Shown here in pieces: positions 7,763-17,987 of a DNA stretch of 45,620 nucleotides. The number at the start of each line of letters is the position of its first letter. Within the stretch, counting starts at the first letter, position 1. Made by a program: the position numbers and the translations under genes. The notes under the pieces are model-generated. The model saw nothing but the letters and a program-made list of their open reading frames with translations. It made no database searches and was not told the origin of the DNA. Source of the DNA: Ferruginibacter sp. Its GTDB lineage: Bacteria; Bacteroidota; Bacteroidia; Chitinophagales; Chitinophagaceae. The DNA lies in NCBI GenBank assembly GCA_025352525.1, contig JANXTG010000124.1:1-45620 (forward strand), written 5' to 3'.

Positions 7763-10700
7763 TTAATGCTGATTTAAAAATTTTATTACCAATGCGCTAT
7801 CGCTGTTTCTAGCAACAACAAAAGCCTGCTGTTTACCAATCAGAATTGGTTTAATATGGCGAATCTGTCCTTTTATCTGAAGGCCATTTAAAGTTTCGCA
7901 ACTAAAATTACCATTCCCTTTATTAATCAATATCGTACCGTAATCAGCATCATATCTGCCCATTTCAATATTATTATCATAAAAATTTCCACCAATTAAT
8001 ATATCGGGTAATGCATCATTATTGGCATTTACCACTACTGCATCTTTGAGCGAACTGAATTGCGCAGCCATTGGCAATGCTTTTGTTTCAAACTGTAAAT
8101 TTCCTTTGTTTATGAGAATAGCGTTTGAAAAATAATCTGCAGTGAATACAGCAGCCTCATCAAGTTTTTTTTGGGAAAACAAATCTTTTAAACTTGCTTT
8201 TGCAAAATCTTCAGCATATAAAAATTTCTTTTTCATTACAGAAGGCATTTGCTTTTCCAGTTCAGCTTTGTTTGCAAACGGAATTTCTTTTCCGTTTAAA
8301 AAATAAGTAAGCAACTGTTCTTTTTTTCCGTTGCCGTCAAAATCATTGTAGTACATTTTTACAGGCTCTCTTTCGGAGGCTTTTAAACGGCTGTTTGTAC
8401 CCAGGTTTCCTACAATCAAATCTACATCTCCATCATTGTCTATATCTACGGGCAATATAAAATTCCACCAGCCCTTTTTATCCGATAAAACTTTTTTTAT
8501 AAACTTGTGATTGTTATTTATAAAGGCTGTTATGCCGCCCCATTCCTGCGTCAGTAATAAATCTTTATCGCCGTCCTTATCTATATCATACCACAACGCC
8601 TGTGTTACAAAACCAATTTTAGATAGGCCTGGTGCATATTGATCGGTAACATTTATAAATTTTCCTTTTTTGTCATTCAACAATAAATAAGATTGTGGCA
8701 CCTGGCCATATTCAAAAGGTACAGCTCTTCCTCCTATAAAAAGATCTACAAATCCATCGCCATTAAAATCGTAGGGCACCACACAGGAGGCTGTTAAATA
8801 AAGGTTGCCAAAAGCATTTTCCAGTTTTGTAAAATTTGCTTTGCCATCATTTAAATATACTCTTGGTGTATTATGAAAATCATTTCCATAAAATTCGTTT
8901 CCTCCGCTGGCAATTACGATATCTATATTTCCATCATTGTTTACATCCGTAAAACAGGCATCAGTATTTTCGTAAACACTGTCTTTGTCTAAAACCGGTT
9001 GTGTGCTTTTTATAAACTTTCCGTTTTTTTGCTGTAAAAAAATAGCGGCTTTTTTATCGCGGCTGCTGCCAATAAAGATATCATCCAGGCCGTCTTTATT
9101 TAAATCTCCCACAACAAGTGCCGGTCCTTCGGTAGAAAACATTCTTGGAATGAGAGATTCTCTGTCAAATTCTACAAAATGATTTTCTTGATGTAGGTAT
9201 TGAAGGTTTACATCTTTAGTAATGTCAACCATAGGTAGTGCTCCATTCTTTTCTCTTTCTGTTAACCTGCTGTAATCAAACTTGGGTAGACCCTGCCTGT
9301 ATTCAACATTTAAAACTTTTATTCTGTCATTCAATGTTCCAATATTCTGGTAGCTGTTGTCCGGCCAAATAATTAAAGCAGAATCAACACGGGTATTGAC
9401 CATTCCTAAAAGAAGAGGGGTTTCCATACTACTTAAAAATCCTCTAACGGGAAATTTTTCATAAGTACGCACTTCTGTTTTGTTTGCGTATACAATTATT
9501 TTAGCGCCAAGTGCATGTAAATTGTTTGGGGTTCCTTTTAAGTTTATTGTAACTGAAGATGGTTTGTTTTTTTGGCTTTGCCTGTTTTCATAAATCAATG
9601 CTGCACCATTAATATTGCTTGTTACAATATCTTCATCGCCATCATTATCAAGGTCTGCATAAATACTGCCGTTGGAAAATGTAAGCGGATTATTTTCTAT
9701 TCGGTTTTCTTCATCGGTAAAAGTAAGATTGCCATTATTTTTGTAAAATTTATTTGGCAGCTTTATTTCAGGAAATTTGTTTATTAATGTTAGGTCTTTA
9801 TCATCCATATTATTTTCATGAATTTTTTGCTGCACTTCTCCGTTGGAAATAAAATTGATGTAGTCAATATCATTCATCCTTTTTGGAATGCCGTTGGAAA
9901 TAAAAAGATCTTTAAACCCATCATTATCAAAATCTGTAAAGAGCGCAGCCCAAGACCAGTCAGTAGCTGCTACGCCTGCATACAAACCCACTTCGCTAAA
10001 CATACCGTTGCGTCTGTTGTATTGCAAATTATTTCTTGTATACTGATGGGAATATCCACTGGCTATTTTAAAATTAAAAATATCATAGGAATCTTCTCCG
10101 AGAGATCTTTTTAAAATGTAGGGATCTGCAGGTAGCATATCCATTGAAATAATTTCCGGAAACGCATCATTATTTATATCTGCCACATCTACGCCCATGG
10201 AGTACTGGCTGGTGTGCATCATTCGATGCTCGCCTTCTTCTTTAAAAGTTCCGTCTTTTTGGTTGATATACAGATAATCATTTTCATGAAAGTCGTTTCC
10301 AATATAAATATCAGGATAACCATCAAGATTTATATCTGCTATGCAAACTCCCAGGCCATAACCAATAGCAGTACTTTGTATGCCGGTTTCTTTTGTAACT
10401 TCTGTAAAATGCCCGTTACCATCATTCCTGTAAATTCTGTCACCAGATAAATCACTGTATGTACCAAGAAATTCTGCTCTTGGTTTAAATGTTCCGTTTT
10501 GATGAACAGAATGATTTAATAAAAACATATCAAGATCACCATCGTTGTCATAATCAAAAAAAGCTGCCTGTGTGCTAAACCCTGAAAAATCCAAACCGTA
10601 TTGCGCCGCCTCATCTTTGTAAAAAGGCACGCCATCTTTATCAATGCCTTTACAAATAAGTAGCTGGTTTTTGCTGTTCAATGTTTCATATTTGCCTACC

Positions 10701-11113
10701 CTGCAAACATAAATATCCAGCAGCCCATCATTGTTAATATCAACCACAGATACTCCCGTACTCCAACCGCCATCATCAGGAATTCCTGCTTCTTTTGTAA
10801 CATCTGTAAACTTTAAACCCCCTTTGTTTAAATACATTTTGTTTTGATGCTGATTAGATGCAAAAAACAAATCTATTTTACCGTCATTATTAAAATCGCC
10901 TGCTCCCACACCTCCCCCGTTATAAAAATACATATACTTAAAAAGATTAAAATCTTTGTTGTAAGTAAGGTTATTGGTAAAATCAAGACCTGTCTTTGTG
11001 TTATCAAGCGTAACAAAAAGTGGAGGATCTTTAGGTTTGGATTTACAACCCGTCAAAGTAAAAAAAAACAGCACAAAACCTATCCACGTTGTATTTAAAT
11101 TCTTCACAAGCAT
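7763..11113 (-). CDS. VCBS/FG-GAP repeat lipoprotein with UnbV/ASPIC domain (third of three)
   Basis: This 1116-aa lipoprotein has a signal peptide ending in the lipobox LTGC (Cys23). It contains many FG-GAP/VCBS-type units with calcium-binding DxDxDG loops ('DFNNDGKIDLFF', 'DYDNDGDLDMFL', 'DIDNDGDVDLIV'), typical of beta-propellers. An ASPIC/UnbV segment lies around residues 520-605 ('GAKIIVYANKTEVRTYEKFP...', ending near 'ALIIWPDNS'), separating two propeller-like halves. Such proteins are predicted surface binding or scaffold proteins, not known enzymes. Its ATG overlaps the stop of the upstream paralogue by one base (TAATG), implying translational coupling. It is the most divergent of the three paralogues and the last gene of the SusCD block. 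Confidence 0.9.
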   Translation of the reverse strand: MLVKNLNTTWIGFVLFFFTLTGCKSKPKDPPLFVTLDNTKTGLDFTNNLTYNKDFNLFKYMYFYNGGGVGAGDFNNDGKIDLFFASNQHQNKMYLNKGGLKFTDVTKEAGIPDDGGWSTGVSVVDINNDGLLDIYVCRVGKYETLNSKNQLLICKGIDKDGVPFYKDEAAQYGLDFSGFSTQAAFFDYDNDGDLDMFLLNHSVHQNGTFKPRAEFLGTYSDLSGDRIYRNDGNGHFTEVTKETGIQSTAIGYGLGVCIADINLDGYPDIYIGNDFHENDYLYINQKDGTFKEEGEHRMMHTSQYSMGVDVADINNDAFPEIISMDMLPADPYILKRSLGEDSYDIFNFKIASGYSHQYTRNNLQYNRRNGMFSEVGLYAGVAATDWSWAALFTDFDNDGFKDLFISNGIPKRMNDIDYINFISNGEVQQKIHENNMDDKDLTLINKFPEIKLPNKFYKNNGNLTFTDEENRIENNPLTFSNGSIYADLDNDGDEDIVTSNINGAALIYENRQSQKNKPSSVTINLKGTPNNLHALGAKIIVYANKTEVRTYEKFPVRGFLSSMETPLLLGMVNTRVDSALIIWPDNSYQNIGTLNDRIKVLNVEYRQGLPKFDYSRLTEREKNGALPMVDITKDVNLQYLHQENHFVEFDRESLIPRMFSTEGPALVVGDLNKDGLDDIFIGSSRDKKAAIFLQQKNGKFIKSTQPVLDKDSVYENTDACFTDVNNDGNIDIVIASGGNEFYGNDFHNTPRVYLNDGKANFTKLENAFGNLYLTASCVVPYDFNGDGFVDLFIGGRAVPFEYGQVPQSYLLLNDKKGKFINVTDQYAPGLSKIGFVTQALWYDIDKDGDKDLLLTQEWGGITAFINNNHKFIKKVLSDKKGWWNFILPVDIDNDGDVDLIVGNLGTNSRLKASEREPVKMYYNDFDGNGKKEQLLTYFLNGKEIPFANKAELEKQMPSVMKKKFLYAEDFAKASLKDLFSQKKLDEAAVFTADYFSNAILINKGNLQFETKALPMAAQFSSLKDAVVVNANNDALPDILIGGNFYDNNIEMGRYDADYGTILINKGNGNFSCETLNGLQIKGQIRHIKPILIGKQQAFVVARNSDSALVIKFLNQH

Positions 11114-14100
11114 TATTTTTTTAGTTGAAACAAAACCGGGAAATCATTGTTGCGCACAGCCATCAAATATTTTTTATCACCGCCCTTTATTGTTATGATG
11201 TCTTTTATTTCGCCTGTTATATTTAACCCGGAAACAGTTGGGGGTAATACGGTAAAATCAGCTTGGCCATTGTTGATTAAAATGTCTCCAAAACTTGCAT
11301 CTAACCGTCCAAATTGCGGGGGGAAACCAAATTTGTTACCACCAATAATTAAATCAGGTTTATTGTCATTGTTTATATCTGCAACACAAATAGCATTTAT
11401 ATTGGAAAGCTGGGCTTGTAACGGTAATTTTTTTATTGTAAAAGTTCCGTTCCCATTATTGACAGCAACAACAGAGCTGCAGTAATTAAATTTTTTTATT
11501 ACAGCCTTATCAATAATATCTTTTGCAAACAATTGCTCGATTGATTTTGGGGCAAATTCACTGTTTTTTAAATTGTTCTTTTTTAAGTAAGGAAACTGTT
11601 CTGTAATATCCTTCCTTAAGAATACAGGCATGTTTTTCTCGGCTATTGTTCTTGTAATAAACTGCTGTGTAGTCCCACTTTTGTCAAAATCCGTAAGCCA
11701 TATTTTTACTGGATTTTTTTCGTCAGGTTTTAAATAAAAATTCTCCCCTATGTTTCCCAAAATCAGGTCTTCTTTTCCATCAGCATTTAAATCTGCCGAT
11801 GTAACCGTTTGCCACCAACCATACAGATTATTAAGGTTTGTATTTTTTATTTCTACAAATTTTTTGGTTTCATATGAAAAAATTCTGGGTGTCATCCATT
11901 CACCCACTACAATTAGTTCTTTTTTATTATCACCTACCACATCGGCCCACACGGCACCCGTTACCATTCCTAATGAGGCAATATCATTGCTCAACTTGTT
12001 TGTTTCGTCAGTAAAATGTCCTTTCCCATCATTGATATATAAATAACTCTGTGGCGAAACACCGTAATTAAACGGAACACTTCTGGCGCCAACAAAAAGA
12101 TCAAGATCGCCGTCACCATCAAAATCATAAGCCACCGCTACTGCAATGTTCATGTCGTTGTTTGGAAAAGCTTTTGTATCAATTTCAAAATTTCCTTTGC
12201 CGTCATTTTTGTATAACCTGTGCTGAAGTTGCCTTTCATTAGGCTTTACATTGTTACCTCCCGCACCTATAAATAAATCCATATCACCATCGCCATCACA
12301 ATCAAAAAATGTAACAGCTACATCTTCAAAATCTGCGTATTGTTTAAAAATAGGTTCTTCTTTTTTTACAAATCCGGTTGGGGTCTGAAGATACAATTGC
12401 CCTGGCTGTCCTTTTGCACCGCCAATGTAAATATCTTCCAAGCCATCGCCGTTTACATCTGCTTTTGCAATATGTGGTCCTTCCTGCGAAAGTATTTCAG
12501 GCAAATTTCTTTCGTTGTAATAATCTACAAAATCGTCTTCTTTATGTTTATCAAAATTGTTTTTTACAGGAATTAATAAATTTTCTTTTGGATTTGTTTT
12601 ATCAGAATAAACAGTTCCTTTTTGCAAAGGCTGGGATATTTGGTGCACAATATTTATTGCAGGTTTATCAACCTTTGTAAATGTTCTGTCCGGCCAAATG
12701 ATGAGCATAGAATCTACAACAGTGTTTTTGCCTAATCCAATAATCTGTTTATAATCTACCGACGACTGAAAGCCCCTGGAGGGAATAACTTCCCTGTAAA
12801 ATATTTCACTGCCAATAAAAATTTTTATTTTACTACCTACAGCAAAACTGTTTTTTTCTTTTCCTTTTAAATTTATACCTATGTAATTATTTTTATTTTG
12901 CTGCCTACTGTTATTTTGATAAATAAATGCGGGCTGGTTTTCGTTGTTTATTACTATGTCAAGATCACCGTCATTATCCAGATCACCATAAGCAATGCTG
13001 TTGCTAAAACTCGGTTTACTAAATCCCCATTTATTACCCACATCAGTAAATTGAAAGTTGCCATTATTTTTAAATACCCTATTGGGCAATGGTGTTACAG
13101 GCAAACGTTTTAGCAGGTCATTTATCTCTTCCTTTTTTCCTGTTTCCTGAATCTGTTTATACATATCGTTGTATAAAAAATCAAGAAAATCTAGGTTGCC
13201 CAGGTCTTTATTAATGCCATTACATACAAATACATCGTTCAGTCCATCATTGTCTGCATCAAACATCAATGCGCCCCAGCTCCAATCGGTTGATGACATA
13301 CCGGTATAATTTGCAGCTTCAGAAAAAGTTCCGTTCTTATTATTTATCTGCAAAGCATTTTTTACAAACTGGTGATAGAGTCCTGCTTTTTGTTTGCTTG
13401 TGTACAAATCGTAGTTATCAAATGTTCCTGTTGTCTTCAAACGATAATCATCTTCAGGTCGCATGTCTGTTGTAAATATTTCAGGAAAGCCATCGTTGTT
13501 TAAATCTGCTAAGTCACTGCTCATAGATGACATGCTTGTTTGCTGCACACAGTCTTCAAGCATATCTTTAAATGTTCCGTTTTTCTGGTTAATATATAAA
13601 TAATCTTTCTCAATAAAATCGTTACCAACATAAATATCGGGATAGCCATCATTGTTTATATCGCCTACAGAAACACCTAATCCAAAACTTAATAATCCGG
13701 TATGTAAACCGGCTTCTTTTGTAACTTCTGTAAAATGACCATTGTTATTTTTATATAAATGGTTACCTCCACCTTTTAAATTTTCGGCCACATTCCATTT
13801 AGAAATATCTACATCTCTCATATTTGAATAATTAAGAGAACCAAACGGTACAGGGCTGTTGTTGATGATAATACAATCGAGGTCTCCATCATTATCATAG
13901 TCAAAAAAGGAAGCCTGCGTACAATATCCGGACACATCTAAACCATATGCTGCTGCAGATTCTGTAAAACTCAGGTCGTGGTTATTAATGTATAATTTAT
14001 TTTTTCTGTTACCATCATTTATATGGCCGGAATTACACACGTAGATGTCAAGCCAGCCATCTCCATTAATATCTACCATTGTAACACCTGTGCTCCACAT

Positions 14101-14472
14101 ACTATCCTGTTTCATGCCCGATGAGCCTGTAATATCTTCAAATTTCATATTTCCATTATTGAGAAATAATTTATTGCTCCCCATGTTGCTTGTTAATATT
14201 ACATCTGCAAGGCCATCATTGTTTATATCACCTATGGCAACACCACCACCATTATAAAAATTACGGTAATCAAAACTGTTGTCTTTTTTAGAATCAATGA
14301 CAGTATTGGTAAAGTTTATACCGCTTTTATCTAACAAGCTAAATAATGGATCTTCTGCAATAACTTTTTGCCTACATGTTATATGTAAAAATCCCAACAA
14401 CAAAAATGCAAGAACGCAGCGTAAAATGGGTAAACCCCTTTTGTAATAATTATTCAAATGCAAACTTTTCAA
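11113..14472 (-). CDS. VCBS/FG-GAP repeat lipoprotein with UnbV/ASPIC domain (second of three)
   Basis: This 1119-aa exported protein has a hydrophobic stretch at about 15-32 ending HITC, a loose lipobox. FG-GAP/VCBS repeats with DxDxDG loops run through both halves. The UnbV/ASPIC segment is at about 530-605 ('GSKIKIFIGSEIFYREVIPS', then 'MLIIWPDRTF'). The C-terminal signature 'FPPQFGRLDASFGDILINN' is almost identical to the gene at 14499, and the two are clearly recent paralogues by eye along their whole length. It starts 26 nt after the upstream paralogue's stop, and its own stop overlaps the start of the next gene. It probably sits on the cell surface alongside SusCD as a glycan-binding or assembly component (inference). 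Confidence 0.9.
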   Translation of the reverse strand: MKSLHLNNYYKRGLPILRCVLAFLLLGFLHITCRQKVIAEDPLFSLLDKSGINFTNTVIDSKKDNSFDYRNFYNGGGVAIGDINNDGLADVILTSNMGSNKLFLNNGNMKFEDITGSSGMKQDSMWSTGVTMVDINGDGWLDIYVCNSGHINDGNRKNKLYINNHDLSFTESAAAYGLDVSGYCTQASFFDYDNDGDLDCIIINNSPVPFGSLNYSNMRDVDISKWNVAENLKGGGNHLYKNNNGHFTEVTKEAGLHTGLLSFGLGVSVGDINNDGYPDIYVGNDFIEKDYLYINQKNGTFKDMLEDCVQQTSMSSMSSDLADLNNDGFPEIFTTDMRPEDDYRLKTTGTFDNYDLYTSKQKAGLYHQFVKNALQINNKNGTFSEAANYTGMSSTDWSWGALMFDADNDGLNDVFVCNGINKDLGNLDFLDFLYNDMYKQIQETGKKEEINDLLKRLPVTPLPNRVFKNNGNFQFTDVGNKWGFSKPSFSNSIAYGDLDNDGDLDIVINNENQPAFIYQNNSRQQNKNNYIGINLKGKEKNSFAVGSKIKIFIGSEIFYREVIPSRGFQSSVDYKQIIGLGKNTVVDSMLIIWPDRTFTKVDKPAINIVHQISQPLQKGTVYSDKTNPKENLLIPVKNNFDKHKEDDFVDYYNERNLPEILSQEGPHIAKADVNGDGLEDIYIGGAKGQPGQLYLQTPTGFVKKEEPIFKQYADFEDVAVTFFDCDGDGDMDLFIGAGGNNVKPNERQLQHRLYKNDGKGNFEIDTKAFPNNDMNIAVAVAYDFDGDGDLDLFVGARSVPFNYGVSPQSYLYINDGKGHFTDETNKLSNDIASLGMVTGAVWADVVGDNKKELIVVGEWMTPRIFSYETKKFVEIKNTNLNNLYGWWQTVTSADLNADGKEDLILGNIGENFYLKPDEKNPVKIWLTDFDKSGTTQQFITRTIAEKNMPVFLRKDITEQFPYLKKNNLKNSEFAPKSIEQLFAKDIIDKAVIKKFNYCSSVVAVNNGNGTFTIKKLPLQAQLSNINAICVADINNDNKPDLIIGGNKFGFPPQFGRLDASFGDILINNGQADFTVLPPTVSGLNITGEIKDIITIKGGDKKYLMAVRNNDFPVLFQLKK

Positions 14473-14498
14473 ATTAAAATGAAATCTGTTACTTAAAA

Positions 14499-17400
14499 TT
14501 ATTTTGTCTGTTTGTACAAAGCAGGTGCTTTATCATTTTGTGTTATTATAAAATAACGCTGATTTTTTCCTTTTATCTCTTTAATGTCTTTGATTTGCCC
14601 GGGTAAATTAATACCGGATGCCGCAGGATTTACCCAATCAAACATGCCATTGCCTTTATTAATTAACACATCTCCAAAACTTGCATCTAATCGTCCGAAC
14701 TGCGGCGGAAAATTAAAATTATTTCCGCCCGCAATAATGTCGGGCTTTCCATCATTATTGATATCAGTTATCTGTATGGTATTTACGGAGGATAACTGAA
14801 GCCGCACTGGTAATTTTTGAATAACAAAATTTCCTTTGCCGTTGTTTATCGCAATGATAGAGCTGCAATAATTAAATGTTTTTACAACTGCTTTTTCAAG
14901 CAATTCTTTTTTAAATAACTGCTGAATTGTTTTGGTTGCATAATCTGCATGTTTCAGGTTTTGTTTCTTTAATCCAGGAAACTGATCCGTTAATTCTTTT
15001 TTTAGAAATACAGGTTTATCGGTGCCATCAATAGTATAAGTAAGTATTTTATCTGTTGTAGCATTTTGATTAAAGTCGCCAATCCAAAGCTTTACCGGTT
15101 TTTCAAAATTTGGATGCAGATAAAAATTTTCGCCAATATTGCCAAATATCAGATCCTGCCTGCCATCTCCGTTTATATCAGTAGCCACTACAGTTTGCCA
15201 TAAACCAAAGAGGGAAGTAAGAATAGTTTTGTTTTCAATAAAATGATCCCCGTTAAAAGAATAAACATGCGGCGTCATCCATTCTCCTGTTACAATCAAT
15301 TCTTTTTTTGCATCGCCCACCACATCTGCCCACACGGCACCTGTAATCATTCCTAGATGAGAAATATCAGGATTTTTTGCAGCCGCTATATCTTTAAAAT
15401 GTCCTTTACCATCATTCAAATATAAATAACTTTGTGGTGCCACACCATATTGCCTTGGTACATTTCTTCCACCAACAAACAGATCTTCATAGCCATCATT
15501 ATTAAAATCGTAAGCTGCAACAGCACCAATATTCATGTCGTTAGATGGAAAGGCAGCCACATCAATTACAAAATTTCCTTTTCCATCATTTATAAATAAA
15601 CGGTTTTGTAACTCCCTACCTCCGGGTTGATTTTTATTACCGCCGGATCCTATAAAAAGATCCATATCTCCATCATGATCAGCATCAAAAAACAAAACAG
15701 CATTATCTTCAAAATCTAAAAATTGTTTAAAGCCGGGCTCATCTTTTTTTACAAAAGTTCCATTGCTTTGCTGAATATATAGTTGTCCGGGATGTAGTGC
15801 TGTACCGCCTACATAAATATCATCCAAACCATCTCCGTTTACATCTGCTACGGCCGTTTTAGGTCCTTCTCTGGAAAGCATTTCAGGGATATTTCTTTCA
15901 TAATAAAAATCTACATTATCATCTTCCACATGCTTGTCAAAATTGCTTTGCCATAAGGTAAATAAAGTGGGTATGGCAGATGTTATGCGGAAAGGCTCAG
16001 GAATATTTAAAACTGCTAAAGGTTGCTTCAAAACAAAAACCGTATCCATGGAAGGGTTGTAAAAGACGGATGTTTTCCTGTTGGGCCAGGTTACTATTAA
16101 AGAATCTATTTTTGTTCTTTTTCCTAAGCCTATTATCTGCTTATAATCTACTGAAGATTGAAAGCCACGACTTGGAATAATCTCTTTGCTTAAAATCTCA
16201 TTACCCACATACACATTTATTTTACTTCCTATTGCAAATGTATTCTTCTCATTTCCTATCAGCTTTATCCCTATAAAATGATTTTTATTTATTTCCCTGC
16301 TGTTGTTTTTATAAACAAACACGGGCCCGTTGATATTGTTAACAATCAAATCCAGATCGCCGTCATTGTCAAGATCGCCATATGCTGTACCATTACTAAA
16401 AGATGGCTGTGTAAAGCCCCATGCTTCTCCGGCGTCTTCAAACTGTAAATTACCTTTATTACGGTATACTTTATTTTTCTTTGGGTTTTTAGGAATGTTT
16501 TTTAGTACTTCGTCGACTCCTTCTTTTTTACCGGTAAGAATCATTTTTTGCATCACATCATTTGCAAAAAAATCCATAAAATCTAAATTCGTTACATCTC
16601 TATTTACACCATTGCAAACATATAAATCGTTGAACCCGTCGTTATCAGCATCAAAAAAAACTGCACCCCAGCTCCAGTCTGTCGCAGATACTCCACTGTA
16701 ATTGGCAATATCTGAGAATGTTCCGTTTTTATTATTTAACTGCAAACAGTTTTTCATGTATTGGTGATAGAAGCCCGATTTTACTTTGCTGTTGTATAAA
16801 TCTGTATTATCAAATGCGCCCAGTGTTTTTAAACGGTAATCATCTTCGGGTAGCATATCTGTTGTAAATATTTCAGGATATCCGTCATTGTTTATATCTC
16901 CCATATCTGCACCCATAGAAGAAAAACTTGTATGCTGCACACAGTTTTCCGTATCGTCTTTAAACGTGCCGTTTTTTTGGTTGATGTATAAATAATCTCT
17001 TTCGTAAGAATCATTTGCAACGTATATATCAGGATAGCCATCACCGTTAATATCACCTATTGAAGCTCCTAAACCAAAACTGATAAGACTGCCATGTATG
17101 CCTGCCTGTTGCGTAACCTCTTTAAAGTGACCGCCGTCATTTCTGTACAAATGATCACCACCGCCTTTCAAAAATGCAGGTACATTCCATGCAGAATCTA
17201 TTAAATCCCGACGGTTAGAATTGTTTAATGTATTTACCGGCATGGGGCTATTGTTGATCATAAAACAATCCAGGTCGCCATCATTATCATAATCAAAAAA
17301 AGATGCTTGAGTGCAATAGGCAGAAATATCCAACCCATATTGTGCAGCACTTTCTGTAAAAGTTACAATTGTACTTCCGTTAGAAGTTGTAGTATGATTA

Positions 17401-17834
17401 TTAATGTATAATTTATTTTTTCTGTTGCCGTTTGTCATGTGGCCGGAGTTGCAGACGTAAATATCTAACCAGCCGTCATTGTTGATATCTACAAACGTAA
17501 CTCCTGTACTCCACATGCTGTCCTGCTTTAGCCCACTAGATGTAGAAATATCCTCAAATTTCATCCCACCTTTATTCAGGTATAATTTGTTTTCCCCCAT
17601 ATTGCTTGTCAGCATTACATCTGCAAGCCCGTCATTGTTAATATCACCGATAGCTACACCGCCACCGTTGTAAAAATTACGAAACAGAAAACTGTTTTCC
17701 AGCGGCCCATCAACAATTTTATTATTGAACTCAATACCGGTATGTTCCTGTAATTCAAAAAGCGGGGGATCCTTTTTTTTTGTGCAGGAAAAAAGAAAAA
17801 AGACTATTGTAAGTAAGGAAAAAACATATTTCAT
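14499..17834 (-). CDS. VCBS/FG-GAP repeat lipoprotein with UnbV/ASPIC domain (first of three)
   Basis: The start is placed at the ATG at 17834, giving 1111 aa with a signal peptide ending LFSC (Cys17). The frame stays open up to 17951, but that extension would encode a non-signal leader and overlap an intrinsic terminator. The protein contains FG-GAP/VCBS units ('DINNDGLADVML', 'DYDNDGDLDCFM', 'DADHDGDMDLFI') and a UnbV/ASPIC domain at about 515-595 ('GSKINVYVGNEILSKEIIPS', 'LIVTWPNRK'). It is closely similar to the next gene, indicating tandem duplication. It follows SusD but is separated from it by a 153-nt spacer holding a terminator hairpin, so its expression is likely lower than, or separate from, SusCD. 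Confidence 0.9.
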   Translation of the reverse strand: MKYVFSLLTIVFFLFSCTKKKDPPLFELQEHTGIEFNNKIVDGPLENSFLFRNFYNGGGVAIGDINNDGLADVMLTSNMGENKLYLNKGGMKFEDISTSSGLKQDSMWSTGVTFVDINNDGWLDIYVCNSGHMTNGNRKNKLYINNHTTTSNGSTIVTFTESAAQYGLDISAYCTQASFFDYDNDGDLDCFMINNSPMPVNTLNNSNRRDLIDSAWNVPAFLKGGGDHLYRNDGGHFKEVTQQAGIHGSLISFGLGASIGDINGDGYPDIYVANDSYERDYLYINQKNGTFKDDTENCVQHTSFSSMGADMGDINNDGYPEIFTTDMLPEDDYRLKTLGAFDNTDLYNSKVKSGFYHQYMKNCLQLNNKNGTFSDIANYSGVSATDWSWGAVFFDADNDGFNDLYVCNGVNRDVTNLDFMDFFANDVMQKMILTGKKEGVDEVLKNIPKNPKKNKVYRNKGNLQFEDAGEAWGFTQPSFSNGTAYGDLDNDGDLDLIVNNINGPVFVYKNNSREINKNHFIGIKLIGNEKNTFAIGSKINVYVGNEILSKEIIPSRGFQSSVDYKQIIGLGKRTKIDSLIVTWPNRKTSVFYNPSMDTVFVLKQPLAVLNIPEPFRITSAIPTLFTLWQSNFDKHVEDDNVDFYYERNIPEMLSREGPKTAVADVNGDGLDDIYVGGTALHPGQLYIQQSNGTFVKKDEPGFKQFLDFEDNAVLFFDADHDGDMDLFIGSGGNKNQPGGRELQNRLFINDGKGNFVIDVAAFPSNDMNIGAVAAYDFNNDGYEDLFVGGRNVPRQYGVAPQSYLYLNDGKGHFKDIAAAKNPDISHLGMITGAVWADVVGDAKKELIVTGEWMTPHVYSFNGDHFIENKTILTSLFGLWQTVVATDINGDGRQDLIFGNIGENFYLHPNFEKPVKLWIGDFNQNATTDKILTYTIDGTDKPVFLKKELTDQFPGLKKQNLKHADYATKTIQQLFKKELLEKAVVKTFNYCSSIIAINNGKGNFVIQKLPVRLQLSSVNTIQITDINNDGKPDIIAGGNNFNFPPQFGRLDASFGDVLINKGNGMFDWVNPAASGINLPGQIKDIKEIKGKNQRYFIITQNDKAPALYKQTK

Positions 17835-17936
17835 TGAGGAAAGCAGTTGTGGCGGGGTAAATTTTATTACAGTTCGTTGTGTTGTAAACTTAATCATTTT
17901 ATAGCATCTAAATAAAATTTCAAGTATTAATGGCAT

Positions 17937-17963
17937 AAAAAAAGAGGTCAAGTTAATGACCTC
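17937..17963 (-). terminator. Intrinsic terminator/attenuator after SusD
   Basis: On the minus strand GAGGTCA-TTAACT-TGACCTC forms a perfect 7-bp hairpin followed by seven T. It begins 24 nt past the SusD stop and lies 102 nt before the start of the first UnbV gene, so it should end or attenuate the SusCD transcript. Confidence 0.85.
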
Positions 17964-17987
17964 ATTATTATATTTTACTAGATTAAG

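Noticed and set aside
17835..17951. A 39-codon N-terminal extension of the first UnbV protein
   Set aside because: It would run through the SusD terminator and place a non-signal leader before a good lipoprotein signal peptide starting at 17834.
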